Positions 17,136 through 25,423 of a DNA stretch of 64,000 nt are shown here, piece by piece. Position 1 is the first letter of the stretch. The number at the start of each line of letters is the position of its first letter. Origin of the DNA: Chromatiales bacterium (lineage in GTDB: Bacteria > Pseudomonadota > Gammaproteobacteria > UBA6429); the NCBI GenBank assembly GCA_027076405.1, contig JALTJN010000143.1, positions 1-64,000 of the forward strand, written 5' to 3'. Made by a program: the position numbers and the translations under genes. The notes beneath the pieces were generated by a model. The model ran no database searches and was not told the DNA's origin. It worked only from the letters and a program-made list of their open reading frames with translations.

Positions 17136-17828
17136 TTAATAGAGAGAATGGAAAATACGACTTTGAAACCAGAGTAAAGAGGGATAAGCGGCTATCCATA
17201 TCCAGAAAAACCGGTTTAACCCGAAGAAACAGGCATTTAAGAAATGAAACGCGGCTGTAATAACAAGCATGGCAATTAAACTATGATTAGAAAATAATGA
17301 TAAGGGGAAAAGCAGTTCAAAGAGCATAACAATCCAGGAGGCAATAAATAATGTACGCGGCGAGTTTGCCCTGCGTCGTAAAGATTCACTAACAGGGTAA
17401 GCGGAAAATTGAAATACATCGCGTAGGGCGCGGCCGTTACGCCAGTCAGGGTTTACTATTTTGACCAGACCAGAAATAAAATAAGACAATATGAGTTGCA
17501 ACGCAAGGTAGCCAAAAGCCAGTTCTTGCCAGCGTAGAGAAGGGGCGAGATGTGCCAGAGTGAGACAGAATAAAATGAGCAAACTCATACGATCTGCGCC
17601 ACCGTTATATGGACCTTGAAAACGCTGTAAAATTGCCAGACTTAACAGTAATAACAAAACACTGACCGCTGTTGTCTGATATCCAAGAATAAGGAACAGC
17701 GAGAGCAGCAACCGAATTAAAAATAAACGTCTTTCATAAGTAAACGAGATAACATGTTCAATACTTTGTTGTACGAAGGCAAAGCCCATTAATATTTCTG
17801 TTAATCGAATCGCACTATCAAGAGTCAT
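17136..17828 (-). CDS. HTTM-like multi-pass membrane protein
   Basis: A 230-residue protein with about six membrane segments. The order and the motif FQGPYNGGADRMSLLILFCLTLAHL, then YFISGLVKIVNPDWRNGRALRD, match the HTTM (horizontally transferred transmembrane) family related to vitamin K-dependent gamma-carboxylase. The large soluble part of true carboxylases is absent, so the activity is unknown. Its start overlaps the stop of the preceding gene by four bases (ATGA), so both are translationally coupled in a DUF393 - unknown - HTTM operon. Confidence 0.8.
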   Translation of the reverse strand: MTLDSAIRLTEILMGFAFVQQSIEHVISFTYERRLFLIRLLLSLFLILGYQTTAVSVLLLLLSLAILQRFQGPYNGGADRMSLLILFCLTLAHLAPSLRWQELAFGYLALQLILSYFISGLVKIVNPDWRNGRALRDVFQFSAYPVSESLRRRANSPRTLFIASWIVMLFELLFPLSLFSNHSLIAMLVITAAFHFLNACFFGLNRFFWIWIAAYPSLLWFQSRIFHSLY

Positions 17829-18280
17829 GTTATTTCGCCTGATGAAAGAGGATGAATGCGAGAAATAAACATGACTTCTTCATGTAGATGCAATCCATTT
17901 CGCCGGATAATTAGCAGGCGAAATTGCAGGCGGGTTGCCATTTTTAGTGAGTTGTTTTCGGGATGAGTAGCGAGATCTTTTTTAACTCTCTGCAATATTT
18001 CATTTTCACTATGTTCTGTATAGTGTTGCAGGATACGTTCAGCACAACTTACCAAAAACAATGATTCATTCCACGTTGGATTCCAAAGCATTCGTTTAAG
18101 CATTTTTATAAACGGAAGCTTTGCAGGACGGGGACGAAACTCAAGCCATTCTTGTACCTGTTTTGTATCTGGATTTAATAAAGAGTACTGAATACGCGGG
18201 GATGGCGCTATGCTATCAAAAAAATTCCACGAAGGAATTAAGGCGGGCAGTAGCAGTTTTAATGGTTGTAATAGATTCAT
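17825..18280 (-). CDS. Unknown protein in the DUF393-HTTM operon
   Basis: A 151-residue protein, mostly soluble, with a proline-rich N-terminal half (FRPRPAKLPFIKML) and charged C-terminus (FRLLIIRRNGLHLHEE). WNPTWNESLFLVSCAERIL resembles no family I know. It is sandwiched between DUF393 (5-bp gap) and HTTM (4-bp overlap), so it is probably part of the same functional unit, perhaps a membrane-associated partner of the HTTM protein. Confidence 0.65.
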   Translation of the reverse strand: MNLLQPLKLLLPALIPSWNFFDSIAPSPRIQYSLLNPDTKQVQEWLEFRPRPAKLPFIKMLKRMLWNPTWNESLFLVSCAERILQHYTEHSENEILQRVKKDLATHPENNSLKMATRLQFRLLIIRRNGLHLHEEVMFISRIHPLSSGEIT

Positions 18281-18285
18281 TATTA

Positions 18286-18678
18286 TTAATTTTTATTGTC
18301 TATGGATGGTATTTGACATTTGTTATATTTCCCCAACCATTGATAGCGGTTTTTTGCTATTTTCGAATAAATATAATCCCGAAGAAATTTTGGGACATAT
18401 TTCAGAAGAGCGAATATTTTTACCGGATAAGACAGTTGCTGTAGTATTTTTAGGATCTCGGTACTTTTTTCATATACGATATTGTTCTCGATAACTATAA
18501 TGCTGTTAAAGTTTTTTGTTGGTAAGTTCAAATCAACAAGTATATATTGTCCTTTTTTTGATTGCATGGATATTAGTTCAAAGTTTGAATTATTGTCATA
18601 ACGAATAACTAAGCGACACCATGCATTGCAGAGTTTGCAGATGCCATCAAATAATATTATTTTTTTATCTGTTTTCAA
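18286..18678 (-). CDS. DUF393 (DCC family) thiol-disulphide oxidoreductase-like
   Basis: A 130-residue small protein opening FDGICKLCNAWCRLVI, the DCC signature DGxCxxC with C14, C17 and a third cysteine C21. The later STEILKILQQL and RDYIYSKIAKNRYQWLG match the family. DCC proteins are thioredoxin-like and often precede HTTM genes, as here. It is the first gene of the DUF393 - unknown - HTTM operon; its promoter must lie in the 35 bp before a hairpin at 18713 or read through it. Confidence 0.87.
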   Translation of the reverse strand: MKTDKKIILFDGICKLCNAWCRLVIRYDNNSNFELISMQSKKGQYILVDLNLPTKNFNSIIVIENNIVYEKSTEILKILQQLSYPVKIFALLKYVPKFLRDYIYSKIAKNRYQWLGKYNKCQIPSIDNKN

Positions 18679-18704
18679 AATCAGAGATAATATTTATCGC
18701 TATA

Positions 18705-18757
18705 ACAAAAAATGCCAAAGCTAACTTTTTCATTAATTAAAAAAATTAGCTTTGGCA
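18705..18757 (-). terminator. Terminator of the DUF2799 gene
   Basis: A perfect 12-bp inverted repeat, TGCCAAAGCTAA (18713-18724) / TTAGCTTTGGCA (18746-18757), with a 21-base loop. On the minus strand it is followed by TTTTTTG, making an intrinsic terminator for the DUF2799 gene. Confidence 0.8.
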
Positions 18758-18781
18758 AGCAGGTCTTTAACTATATTTTAA

Positions 18782-18791
18782 GGGGGGGGGG
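18782..18791. repeat. Ten-G homopolymer
   Basis: Ten G on the plus strand, four bases beyond the DUF2799 stop. Followed by AATCTTA, the same tail seen after the seven-G ribosome site at 57616. Lies outside any coding region, so frame-switching is unlikely. Confidence 0.9.
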
Positions 18792-18795
18792 AATC

Positions 18796-19443
18796 TTAAC
18801 GATAGTTTCCCTGATGTTTCAAATCAGAAATTTCATTCTCCTGATCAATAATATCTTCACGTATATTGTTTAAATCCCTTTTTGCTTTCCCTAATTCTTC
18901 AGCTATCTCTTTTGTTTCATTTAAAAGCATTAATGCTTTTACTTTGGAAAGTCTTCCACTAACAATTTGTTCTTCGTTGAAATGAAGTTCATCTTCCAGC
19001 TTGGTAATATACCGGCGTTGATTATCATATTTACTCTTTAAAGAGCTTAATCTTCTATTTGCCTTGTATATGACTAAACCATAATTTAAAGCATCAACAA
19101 ATTCCCGTTCACGTTTCCCTCTGCATACACCATTGTATGTATAGCCGGAAAGTCCTTTTCGGTAACCTGTTGAAGGTATACAGTATTGAGTAAGTCCTTT
19201 CTCCCTGCCTTTAGTGTATGCATTTAAATCGGGTGTAACGCCATGCTCTGCACAAGCCGAGCGATGCTGGCTTATTCTTGAAGCCTTATAACCTTTAGTG
19301 CCATCACCATAACCAATCGTTTCCCAGTTTGCAGTTAAGCATTCACTTTTACTCAGAGTAGAGCACGCAGAAAGAACTGCAACGGCAATACTTAATAAAA
19401 TAATATTTCTTATTTGAGTATACATACGAGTTCCCTTTTTCAT
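18796..19443 (-). CDS. DUF2799 lipoprotein
   Basis: A 215-residue lipoprotein. The hydrophobic stretch ends in the lipobox LSAC (C27 from the M at 19443, or a later Met start six residues in). The mature N-half has the DUF2799 pattern NWETIGYGDGTKGYKASRIS, YTKGREKGLTQYCIPSTGYRKGLSG and GVCRGKRE. The last 90 residues form a coiled coil (YDNQRRYITKLEDELHFNEEQ). Such lipoproteins are envelope-located with unknown role. Single gene with a strong terminator behind it. Confidence 0.87.
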   Translation of the reverse strand: MKKGTRMYTQIRNIILLSIAVAVLSACSTLSKSECLTANWETIGYGDGTKGYKASRISQHRSACAEHGVTPDLNAYTKGREKGLTQYCIPSTGYRKGLSGYTYNGVCRGKREREFVDALNYGLVIYKANRRLSSLKSKYDNQRRYITKLEDELHFNEEQIVSGRLSKVKALMLLNETKEIAEELGKAKRDLNNIREDIIDQENEISDLKHQGNYR

Positions 19444-19526
19444 ATTAAAACTTGGTTAAATCAGTTTAGCGTAATAGTGTATTAAAAAATACGGTTAAAA
19501 AAGTTTTGTTAGTCAGATTTCGCTGT

Positions 19527-20795
19527 TTACATCAGGGATGTGATTTGATTTATTACATCATCTTTATCCCACTCAATAGCTGCATTTACACCGTACTTAA
19601 TATTTCCTCTGGTATCAATGACAAAGGTAGAAGGATAGGCAATAACATTCCACTTTTTTGCAAATGAGCCATTAGGATCGAGCAATACTGGGAAATTAAC
19701 TTTCACTTTTTTCATAAATTCAAGAATAGTTTTCCGGTCTTCTGCATAATTAATTGAAATCAACTCAAAGGGTTGGTCCTTCATTTTTTTATTTAAGCGG
19801 TTTAATGACGGGATCTCTTTAACACACGGCGGGCACCACGTAGCCCAGAAATTTATCACGGTAACTTTTCCTTTGAAATTATTTTTAATCACCTTTTGCC
19901 CGTACGCATTTGTAAGATTAATAGCCTTTGGTGTAATGCTGCCTTTATAGGCTTTTAAATAAATATCTATACCATTATTGTTGTTTTTGTTTTCACTCTT
20001 CAATGTAACAGGCTTTTTAGGTACCTGTTCTTTTCCCAATATTGAAATCATCATCTTGATATTTTTTGCCAGCAGATGAAATTGCCTGCGTGATTTTTTA
20101 TCCGGTTTATTTTCATAAAATCGAATGCTTGTTTTCGCAACAATTCGGCTGTAAACAGAATTGCCATGTTGTTGTAATTTTTTTATCAGGTTTTTAAATT
20201 GCCCCATATTGCCATGTCCTTTTGCCTGATAAATCATTAAGGGGATATTGGTGGCAGACACAATTGGCATGTATTGCGGTAATTGTCCAAGAGGCGGAAT
20301 TGACTGGTAAGTATTGGGAGAAAATAAAATTGCGCCAATTAAATAGCTATCGGATTGTTTTCTTTGTTGCCATTGATGTGCGCCTTTAAGTGCATTGATG
20401 CTGGCATAAGAATCAGCGGCAATAATGATCTTTTTTCCGCTTATTTTATGTGCGTGTTCTATTAAGTCTGCAACCCGTTCGCCATTGAGATTTTTAATCG
20501 CGTTTGTGCTTAAGGGCAAAAACAGGGACTCTAGAATGTCGGCTTGCCAAACTTCAATATTTTGACTTTGCATTGCCTGAGCCATAGTCCGATGAGCACC
20601 ACGAAATCCATATTCCGGTGCGAGCCACAAAATTAAAGACTTTCCTGTTGCCGGGAAGCGTTCTACGGATATTTCATCACCTGTTGATACGGGGATACTG
20701 AGTAAGTTTTCGGCAAAAGACAATTTAGTGAAATATATACTGGCAAGGATTACGCCAATGCAGGCTGAAATTTGTATTGAATAGTGCTTTTTCAT
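19527..20795 (-). CDS. Fusion of an alpha/beta-hydrolase-like domain and a TlpA thioredoxin
   Basis: A 422-residue exported protein (N-terminal hydrophobic segment 5-24). Residues about 35-235 look like an alpha/beta-hydrolase-type fold: LILWLAPEYGFRGAH, KIIIAADSYASINALKGA (nucleophile elbow replaced by D-S-Y), IPLMIYQAKGHG. Residues about 285-422 are a TlpA/ResA-like thioredoxin with KGKVTVINFWATWCPPC, active-site cysteines C321 and C324, and a cis-proline in AYPSTFVID. The linker is basic and polar. TlpA proteins reduce disulphides in the periplasm, for instance in cytochrome maturation. I have not seen this pairing described. The role of the front domain is unknown. Confidence 0.8.
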   Translation of the reverse strand: MKKHYSIQISACIGVILASIYFTKLSFAENLLSIPVSTGDEISVERFPATGKSLILWLAPEYGFRGAHRTMAQAMQSQNIEVWQADILESLFLPLSTNAIKNLNGERVADLIEHAHKISGKKIIIAADSYASINALKGAHQWQQRKQSDSYLIGAILFSPNTYQSIPPLGQLPQYMPIVSATNIPLMIYQAKGHGNMGQFKNLIKKLQQHGNSVYSRIVAKTSIRFYENKPDKKSRRQFHLLAKNIKMMISILGKEQVPKKPVTLKSENKNNNNGIDIYLKAYKGSITPKAINLTNAYGQKVIKNNFKGKVTVINFWATWCPPCVKEIPSLNRLNKKMKDQPFELISINYAEDRKTILEFMKKVKVNFPVLLDPNGSFAKKWNVIAYPSTFVIDTRGNIKYGVNAAIEWDKDDVINQITSLM

Positions 20796-20882
20796 AGTGA
20801 GGAATCTTTTTAATATATTATTAGCCGGTTTTTATATTATGGGATAAAATAGCGCTAATTCACACATAATATGGAATAAGTA

Positions 20883-21347
20883 ATGGCTTTTAATCTAAAA
20901 TCGATTTTTGGTGGTGGTCAAAATAACAGCACGGATAGGCGGAGTGATGAGCGGGTAAAATTGCCCAATGATGCAACGATACTGATTGTTGATGACTCAA
21001 GAACAGCCATTGCTGTTTTGAAAAAAACACTGGCACCGACGGGCTACAGTATTATTAGTGCTGCAAATGGTGAAGAAGGTATCGAAATTGCCAAGCAACA
21101 CCAGCCGGATTTAATCTTAATGGATGTCATTATGCCGGGGTTAAACGGTTTTCAGGCAACGCGTATCTTGCGCAAAGAGCCAAAAACACAAGATATTCCG
21201 ATTGTTATTATTAGCGGTAATGAGCAGGCAACAGAGAAGTTTTGGGGGCTTCGGGTTGGCGCAAATGGCTTTTTACCCAAACCTGTTGATCGTGGAGAGC
21301 TGTTTCATTTATTACGTGAACATTTGAATAAGGCAGAAGTTATTTAA
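20883..21347 (+). CDS. Single-domain response regulator, PilH-like
   Basis: A 154-residue protein: a 30-residue N-terminal extension (RSDERVKLPNDAT) and one receiver domain. D38 and D39 in LIVDDSRTA, phospho-acceptor D81 in LILMDVIMPGLNGF, and K near the end (LPKPVDRGELF). The sequence resembles PilG/PilH of twitching-motility chemosensory systems. No pilus genes are nearby, so the assignment stays at family level. Followed 55 bp later by a GGDEF/EAL gene on the same strand. Confidence 0.85.
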   Translation: MAFNLKSIFGGGQNNSTDRRSDERVKLPNDATILIVDDSRTAIAVLKKTLAPTGYSIISAANGEEGIEIAKQHQPDLILMDVIMPGLNGFQATRILRKEPKTQDIPIVIISGNEQATEKFWGLRVGANGFLPKPVDRGELFHLLREHLNKAEVI

Positions 21348-21401
21348 TAACTGCATTATCAATAAGTTAGCCTATCCCCTCGTTATTGTGAAAATGCTAA
21401 T

Positions 21402-23027
21402 TTGTCGCGGATTTTACTGAAAGAAATTAAAGAATTTTCTTCAAATCCCGATACAGGATGCATGCTAGTAAAATTAACTGAACTCAAACCAGAACAATTA
21501 TCGCACGCGCTTTTTCTGTTTTTGTTTTGCTCTCTTTTGCTATTACTGTTAAGTATTATGCAAATAAGCGGGTTCATCTCAATTTCGTCCGGATTTTATC
21601 TTTTCTCTTTTATTGTATTAACTGCTCTGTCATTTTTGCTATTTATTTCTTATCGTTCACATAATGAGAACGCTGATGCCACAACAGCATCGGAACTTCA
21701 TGATGCATTAACTCGATTACCCAATCTGCCTTTATTTTTTGAGCATCTGGAACTTGCTCTTTCAATGGCTAAAAGGCATGAAAAATCACTCGCTGTTATA
21801 AAATTAGATATTGATAAGTTAACTGATATTAATCAAAGTTATGGCTATAAAAAAGGTAGTTCTCTTATTGCTGATATTGCAGCAAGATTAAAAGAGCTGG
21901 TTAGAGATAGTGATACCGTTGCTCGTTTGGGAGGTAGTGGTTTCGGATTAATTCTTAATCTTGTTGAGCATGATGATGAGGTTGACCGGGCCATGCAAAG
22001 AATTTTACTTGGTATGCAAGAGCCATTTATTATAAATGGAGATAATATCATTTTGAAAGTCAGCTACGGTATTTGTGTTTATCCTACTGATGAAGGCAAT
22101 GCCGATGAGCTCAGTCAGTATGCAACATTGGCTTTAACTGATGCCAAACAAGCCGGTGGTAACGAGTACCGTTATTACAATACCAGCATGAACACAGACA
22201 ACACCAGACGTTTGAGTGAAGAGTATGATTTACGTAAAGCGCTTGAAGACGGTGAATTCTGTTTATATTTCCAGCCTAAAGTTGATGCCGCGACAGGTAA
22301 TATAAAGGGAATGGAAGCTTTAATTCGCTGGCTTCATCCTGAAAGAGGTCTTGTTTCACCGGTTGAGTTTATTCCATTACTTGAAGAAAGCGGCTTGATT
22401 GTTGAAGTGGGAGACTGGGTTTTACGCGAGTCATGCCGGATTAATAAACAATGGCAAGAACAGGGGCTGGAGCCTTTACGTGTCTCAGTTAATGTTTCAA
22501 GTGTACAGTTTGCTCAAGGTGATTTTATTGAACGTATTGATCTTGCGTTAAAAGATAGCGAACTTTCTTCTGATTACCTTGAAGTTGAATTGACCGAAAG
22601 TTGTTTAATGGATGATGTCACCAAAAATATTGATGTCCTGCATGAAATTAAGAAAATGGGGGTTGCTATATCAATTGATGATTTTGGTACAGGGTATTCA
22701 TCATTAAGTTATCTTAAAAAATTCCCGATTGATACTTTGAAGATAGATCGTTCGTTCATTACTAATGTTCAGGATAAGCGTGGTGGTGATAATGCGGCAA
22801 TAGTCACAGCGATTATGGCTTTATCACATAGCTTGCGTCTGGATGTGGTTGCAGAAGGCGTTGAAACTGCACAGGAACTGGCTTACCTGCATGCTCTGGG
22901 TTGTAAAACAATACAGGGGTTTCTTTTTAGTAAGCCATTATCGGTTGATGAATTCACAAAGATTCAACAAGATTCTTTACATATGAAAAATATTTTAGAA
23001 AAGGTTCGTGAGGAGTTGGCAAATTAA
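21402..23027 (+). CDS. Membrane GGDEF/EAL protein, probable c-di-GMP phosphodiesterase
   Basis: A 541-residue protein: two membrane helices (about 36-55 and 60-83), a GGDEF domain and an EAL domain. The cyclase signature is GGSGF (177-181) rather than GGDEF, so cyclase activity is unlikely; it may still bind nucleotides. The EAL domain is intact: MEALIRW, NVSSVQF, ELTESC, DDFGTGYSSL, LKIDRSF, AEGVET, QGFLFSKP. Hence it probably hydrolyses c-di-GMP. The start used is TTG at 21402; an internal ATG at 21462 would remove 20 residues before the membrane part. It follows the PilH-like gene. Confidence 0.88.
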   Translation: MSRILLKEIKEFSSNPDTGCMLVKLTELKPEQLSHALFLFLFCSLLLLLLSIMQISGFISISSGFYLFSFIVLTALSFLLFISYRSHNENADATTASELHDALTRLPNLPLFFEHLELALSMAKRHEKSLAVIKLDIDKLTDINQSYGYKKGSSLIADIAARLKELVRDSDTVARLGGSGFGLILNLVEHDDEVDRAMQRILLGMQEPFIINGDNIILKVSYGICVYPTDEGNADELSQYATLALTDAKQAGGNEYRYYNTSMNTDNTRRLSEEYDLRKALEDGEFCLYFQPKVDAATGNIKGMEALIRWLHPERGLVSPVEFIPLLEESGLIVEVGDWVLRESCRINKQWQEQGLEPLRVSVNVSSVQFAQGDFIERIDLALKDSELSSDYLEVELTESCLMDDVTKNIDVLHEIKKMGVAISIDDFGTGYSSLSYLKKFPIDTLKIDRSFITNVQDKRGGDNAAIVTAIMALSHSLRLDVVAEGVETAQELAYLHALGCKTIQGFLFSKPLSVDEFTKIQQDSLHMKNILEKVREELAN

Positions 23028-23065
23028 ATTTGAGTTGTTAAGTCATAAGGCTTTATTTCTTATTT

Positions 23066-23962
23066 TTACCCAACACTTTTTACCGTATTTTTAATAATGG
23101 TTGCAAGCTCTCGGGTAGCAGGCCCGATATTTCCCGGGTGCCCAAAACTTATCCCCAGAAAGCCTTTGTAAGTTGCTCCCTGTTCAAGAGGAAGAAGCTT
23201 GAGGTGCCCGTCTCCGAGTGCTTCGACTAATCGATTACTTGGTAGCCAGCCATAGCCCAGACCATATTCAATTGCACTGAGTGCACTATCAATACTGCTG
23301 ACGGTCCAGCGATCTTGTGAACTTAACCAGCCGACATCAATTTTTTCATGTTGTCCTGAATCTTGTATAACAACATGAGTATGTTTTGCCAGATCAGCTG
23401 TGGTAATTTTTCGGTTGAGTTTGAAGAGGGGATGATCATGTCGGGCTACCGCGATAAATTCAATATCAATGAGCGGGTCTGCGAGAAACTTTGTAGGCAT
23501 TTCAACCCCAATGACAAGTTCAGCATCATCGTTTAGCAGCGCTTCGCCTGCACCGGAGAGAATGACTTCTCTTAGCTGTACTCGAGTGCCTTGGCTTTGG
23601 CTGGCAAATTGAGCTAGTGAATCCATTAGTAACTCATTAGGGAAAGCGGCGTCTACCACTAGTTTTATTTCCGCTTCTCGGCCCTTAGCAATATGTCGGG
23701 CAAAATTTTCAATTTCACTGGCTTCATCAATTAATTTTCGCGAGCGTTCTAGTAAAAACTCCCCATGCTCGGTTAACACTGCTTTGCGTCCGCTAATTTC
23801 TAGCAGAGAAATACCTAATTGTTCCTGTAGTCGGGACATGGAATAACTAACGGCAGACTGACTGCGGTTGAGGTATTTAGCTGCTTGCGCATAGCCGCCT
23901 TTATCAACAATCGTCTGAAAGACTCGCCATTGTTCAAGATTTATCCGTGGATATGTTTTCAT
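23066..23962 (-). CDS. LysR-family regulator (YhaJ-like context)
   Basis: A 298-residue LysR-type regulator: N-terminal winged helix (LEQWRVFQTIVDKGGYAQAAKYLNRSQSAVSYSMSRLQEQLG) and a C-terminal co-inducer domain. It is divergent from a DoxX - YqjG - pirin operon. In E. coli the LysR protein YhaJ controls yqjF (DoxX) and the yhaK pirin gene, responding to quinone-like aromatics; the gene set matches here, suggesting an equivalent job. An inverted repeat ATATCAG...CTGATAT lies between them. Effector unproven. Confidence 0.9.
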   Translation of the reverse strand: MKTYPRINLEQWRVFQTIVDKGGYAQAAKYLNRSQSAVSYSMSRLQEQLGISLLEISGRKAVLTEHGEFLLERSRKLIDEASEIENFARHIAKGREAEIKLVVDAAFPNELLMDSLAQFASQSQGTRVQLREVILSGAGEALLNDDAELVIGVEMPTKFLADPLIDIEFIAVARHDHPLFKLNRKITTADLAKHTHVVIQDSGQHEKIDVGWLSSQDRWTVSSIDSALSAIEYGLGYGWLPSNRLVEALGDGHLKLLPLEQGATYKGFLGISFGHPGNIGPATRELATIIKNTVKSVG

Positions 23963-23971
23963 AAAACAAAT

Positions 23972-24004
23972 ATATCAGTATTTTAGATGTATTTCAGCTG
24001 ATAT
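23972..24004. promoter_or_regulatory. Candidate LysR operator
   Basis: ATATCAG (23972-23978) and CTGATAT (23998-24004), a perfect 7-bp inverted repeat with a 19-bp spacer, in the divergent gap between the LysR gene and the DoxX operon. Position and dyad fit a LysR-type binding site. Confidence 0.5.
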
Positions 24005-24075
24005 TTATACTTTTATATCTAAATATTTACTTTATGATGATTTTAATCATGAGTAAAACAACAAGGAGAATTAAA

Positions 24076-24450
24076 ATGAGTAAATACAGCAGTGTTATCG
24101 CACGAATATTATTGGCACAAATTTTTGTTTTAGCCGGAATGTCGAAAATTACCGCTTATGCAGGTACGCAGGGCTATATGGAAATGATGGGGGTTCCCGG
24201 AATGTTATTGCCGCTAGTCATTATTCTGGAACTTGGTGGTGGTCTGGCAATTGTCGTTGGTTGGCAAACACGTTGGATAGCGTATGCGTTGGCAGGATTT
24301 TCGGTGATTTCGGCCATTATTTTTCATAGTAATCTGGCAGATCAAACACAAATGATTATGTTTATGAAAAATTTTGCCATTGCCGGTGGTTTTATTTTAT
24401 TGGCAGAACATGGTGCCGGTGCATTTAGTTTAGATAATAAAAATAAATAG
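24076..24450 (+). CDS. DoxX-family membrane protein (YqjF-like)
   Basis: About 124 residues with four membrane helices: ARILLAQIFVLAGMSKITAYAG, MLLPLVIILELGGGLAIVVGWQTR, IAYALAGFSVISAIIFH, MFMKNFAIAGGFILLA. These are DoxX family motifs. The start at 24076 follows AAGGAGAATTAAA; an ATG at 24034 would add an unlikely basic leader. In E. coli the DoxX protein YqjF works beside YqjG in quinone or electrophile response. First gene of the operon with YqjG and pirin. Confidence 0.85.
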   Translation: MSKYSSVIARILLAQIFVLAGMSKITAYAGTQGYMEMMGVPGMLLPLVIILELGGGLAIVVGWQTRWIAYALAGFSVISAIIFHSNLADQTQMIMFMKNFAIAGGFILLAEHGAGAFSLDNKNK

Positions 24451-24460
24451 GGAGAAGACG

Positions 24461-25423
24461 GTGAGCTTATTAGTAAAAGGAAAGTATAAAAAAGACTGGT
24501 TCGACAAAGTCAGTGAAGATGGTGAGTATGTGAGAAAAGATTCTCAGTTCAGAAAGACGATTTCTGCTGCAGATGCTGAAAAAGATCGATACCATCTTTA
24601 TGTGTCGTATGCCTGTCCATGGGCTCACCGTACTTTAATTTTTAGAAAGCTAAAAAAGCTGGAAGATATTATTAGTTTCTCTGTTGTACATCCTTATATG
24701 GATAATGAAGGTTGGGATTTTAAAGAGAATTTTCCTGCCGCAACAGGGGATACACTATATAACTCGGCACGAATACATGAAATTTATACCAGAGCGGAAC
24801 CCGAGTATAGCGGCATAGTGACCGTGCCTGTTTTATGGGATAAAAAAACTCAAACAATCGTTAATAATGAATCATCAGAAATTATTCGTATATTTAATAC
24901 TGCATTTAATCATTTGATTGAAGATGATGAAGCAAGAAAACTAGATTTATATCCGCAAGATAAACGTAGTGAAATAGATCTTGTTAACAAGAAGGTCTAT
25001 GACAATATCAATAATGGTGTTTATCGAACAGGTTTTGCAACAACACAGGCAGCATACGAAAAAGCTTATAATAAATTATTTAATGCGCTTGATGAAATGG
25101 AACAGATTTTAAGTCAGCAACGTTATTTAACCGGCAATCAAATTACCGAAGCGGATTGGCGTTTATTTGTTACGCTTATTCGTTTTGATGTGGTTTACGT
25201 TGGTCATTTTAAATGTAATAAAAAACGTATTTTTGATTATCCAAATTTATATAATTTTATGTTGGAGCTCTATCAATGGCAGGGAGTGGCAGATACGACA
25301 TTTTTTGATCATATAAAATATCACTACTACTATAGTCATGACATGGTTAATCCGACACGAATTGTTCCATTGGGACCGGAACAGGACCTTTACCAAAAAC
25401 ATAATCGGGAGAAAATAACATGA
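24461..25423 (+). CDS. yqjG: Glutathionyl-hydroquinone reductase, YqjG type
   Basis: A 320-residue omega/Xi-class glutathione transferase. The catalytic C52 sits in YVSYACPWAHRTLI, followed by VVHPYMDNEGWDF and an IVNNESSEIIRIFN glutathione-binding loop; the C-terminal helical domain has ITEADWRLFVTLIRFDVVYVGHFKCN. Such enzymes reduce glutathionyl-hydroquinones. GTG start at 24461 with GGAGAA upstream. Its stop overlaps the pirin start by four bases, so translation is coupled. Same quinone-stress operon as DoxX and pirin. Confidence 0.93.
   Translation: MSLLVKGKYKKDWFDKVSEDGEYVRKDSQFRKTISAADAEKDRYHLYVSYACPWAHRTLIFRKLKKLEDIISFSVVHPYMDNEGWDFKENFPAATGDTLYNSARIHEIYTRAEPEYSGIVTVPVLWDKKTQTIVNNESSEIIRIFNTAFNHLIEDDEARKLDLYPQDKRSEIDLVNKKVYDNINNGVYRTGFATTQAAYEKAYNKLFNALDEMEQILSQQRYLTGNQITEADWRLFVTLIRFDVVYVGHFKCNKKRIFDYPNLYNFMLELYQWQGVADTTFFDHIKYHYYYSHDMVNPTRIVPLGPEQDLYQKHNREKIT

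Noticed and set aside
18121..18494. Two plus-strand frames over the DUF393 and unknown genes
   Set aside because: Opposite to a tight three-gene operon with recognised families.
24034..24075. Upstream start for the DoxX protein
   Set aside because: AAGGAGA is placed for the ATG at 24076, and the extra residues are basic and not family-like.
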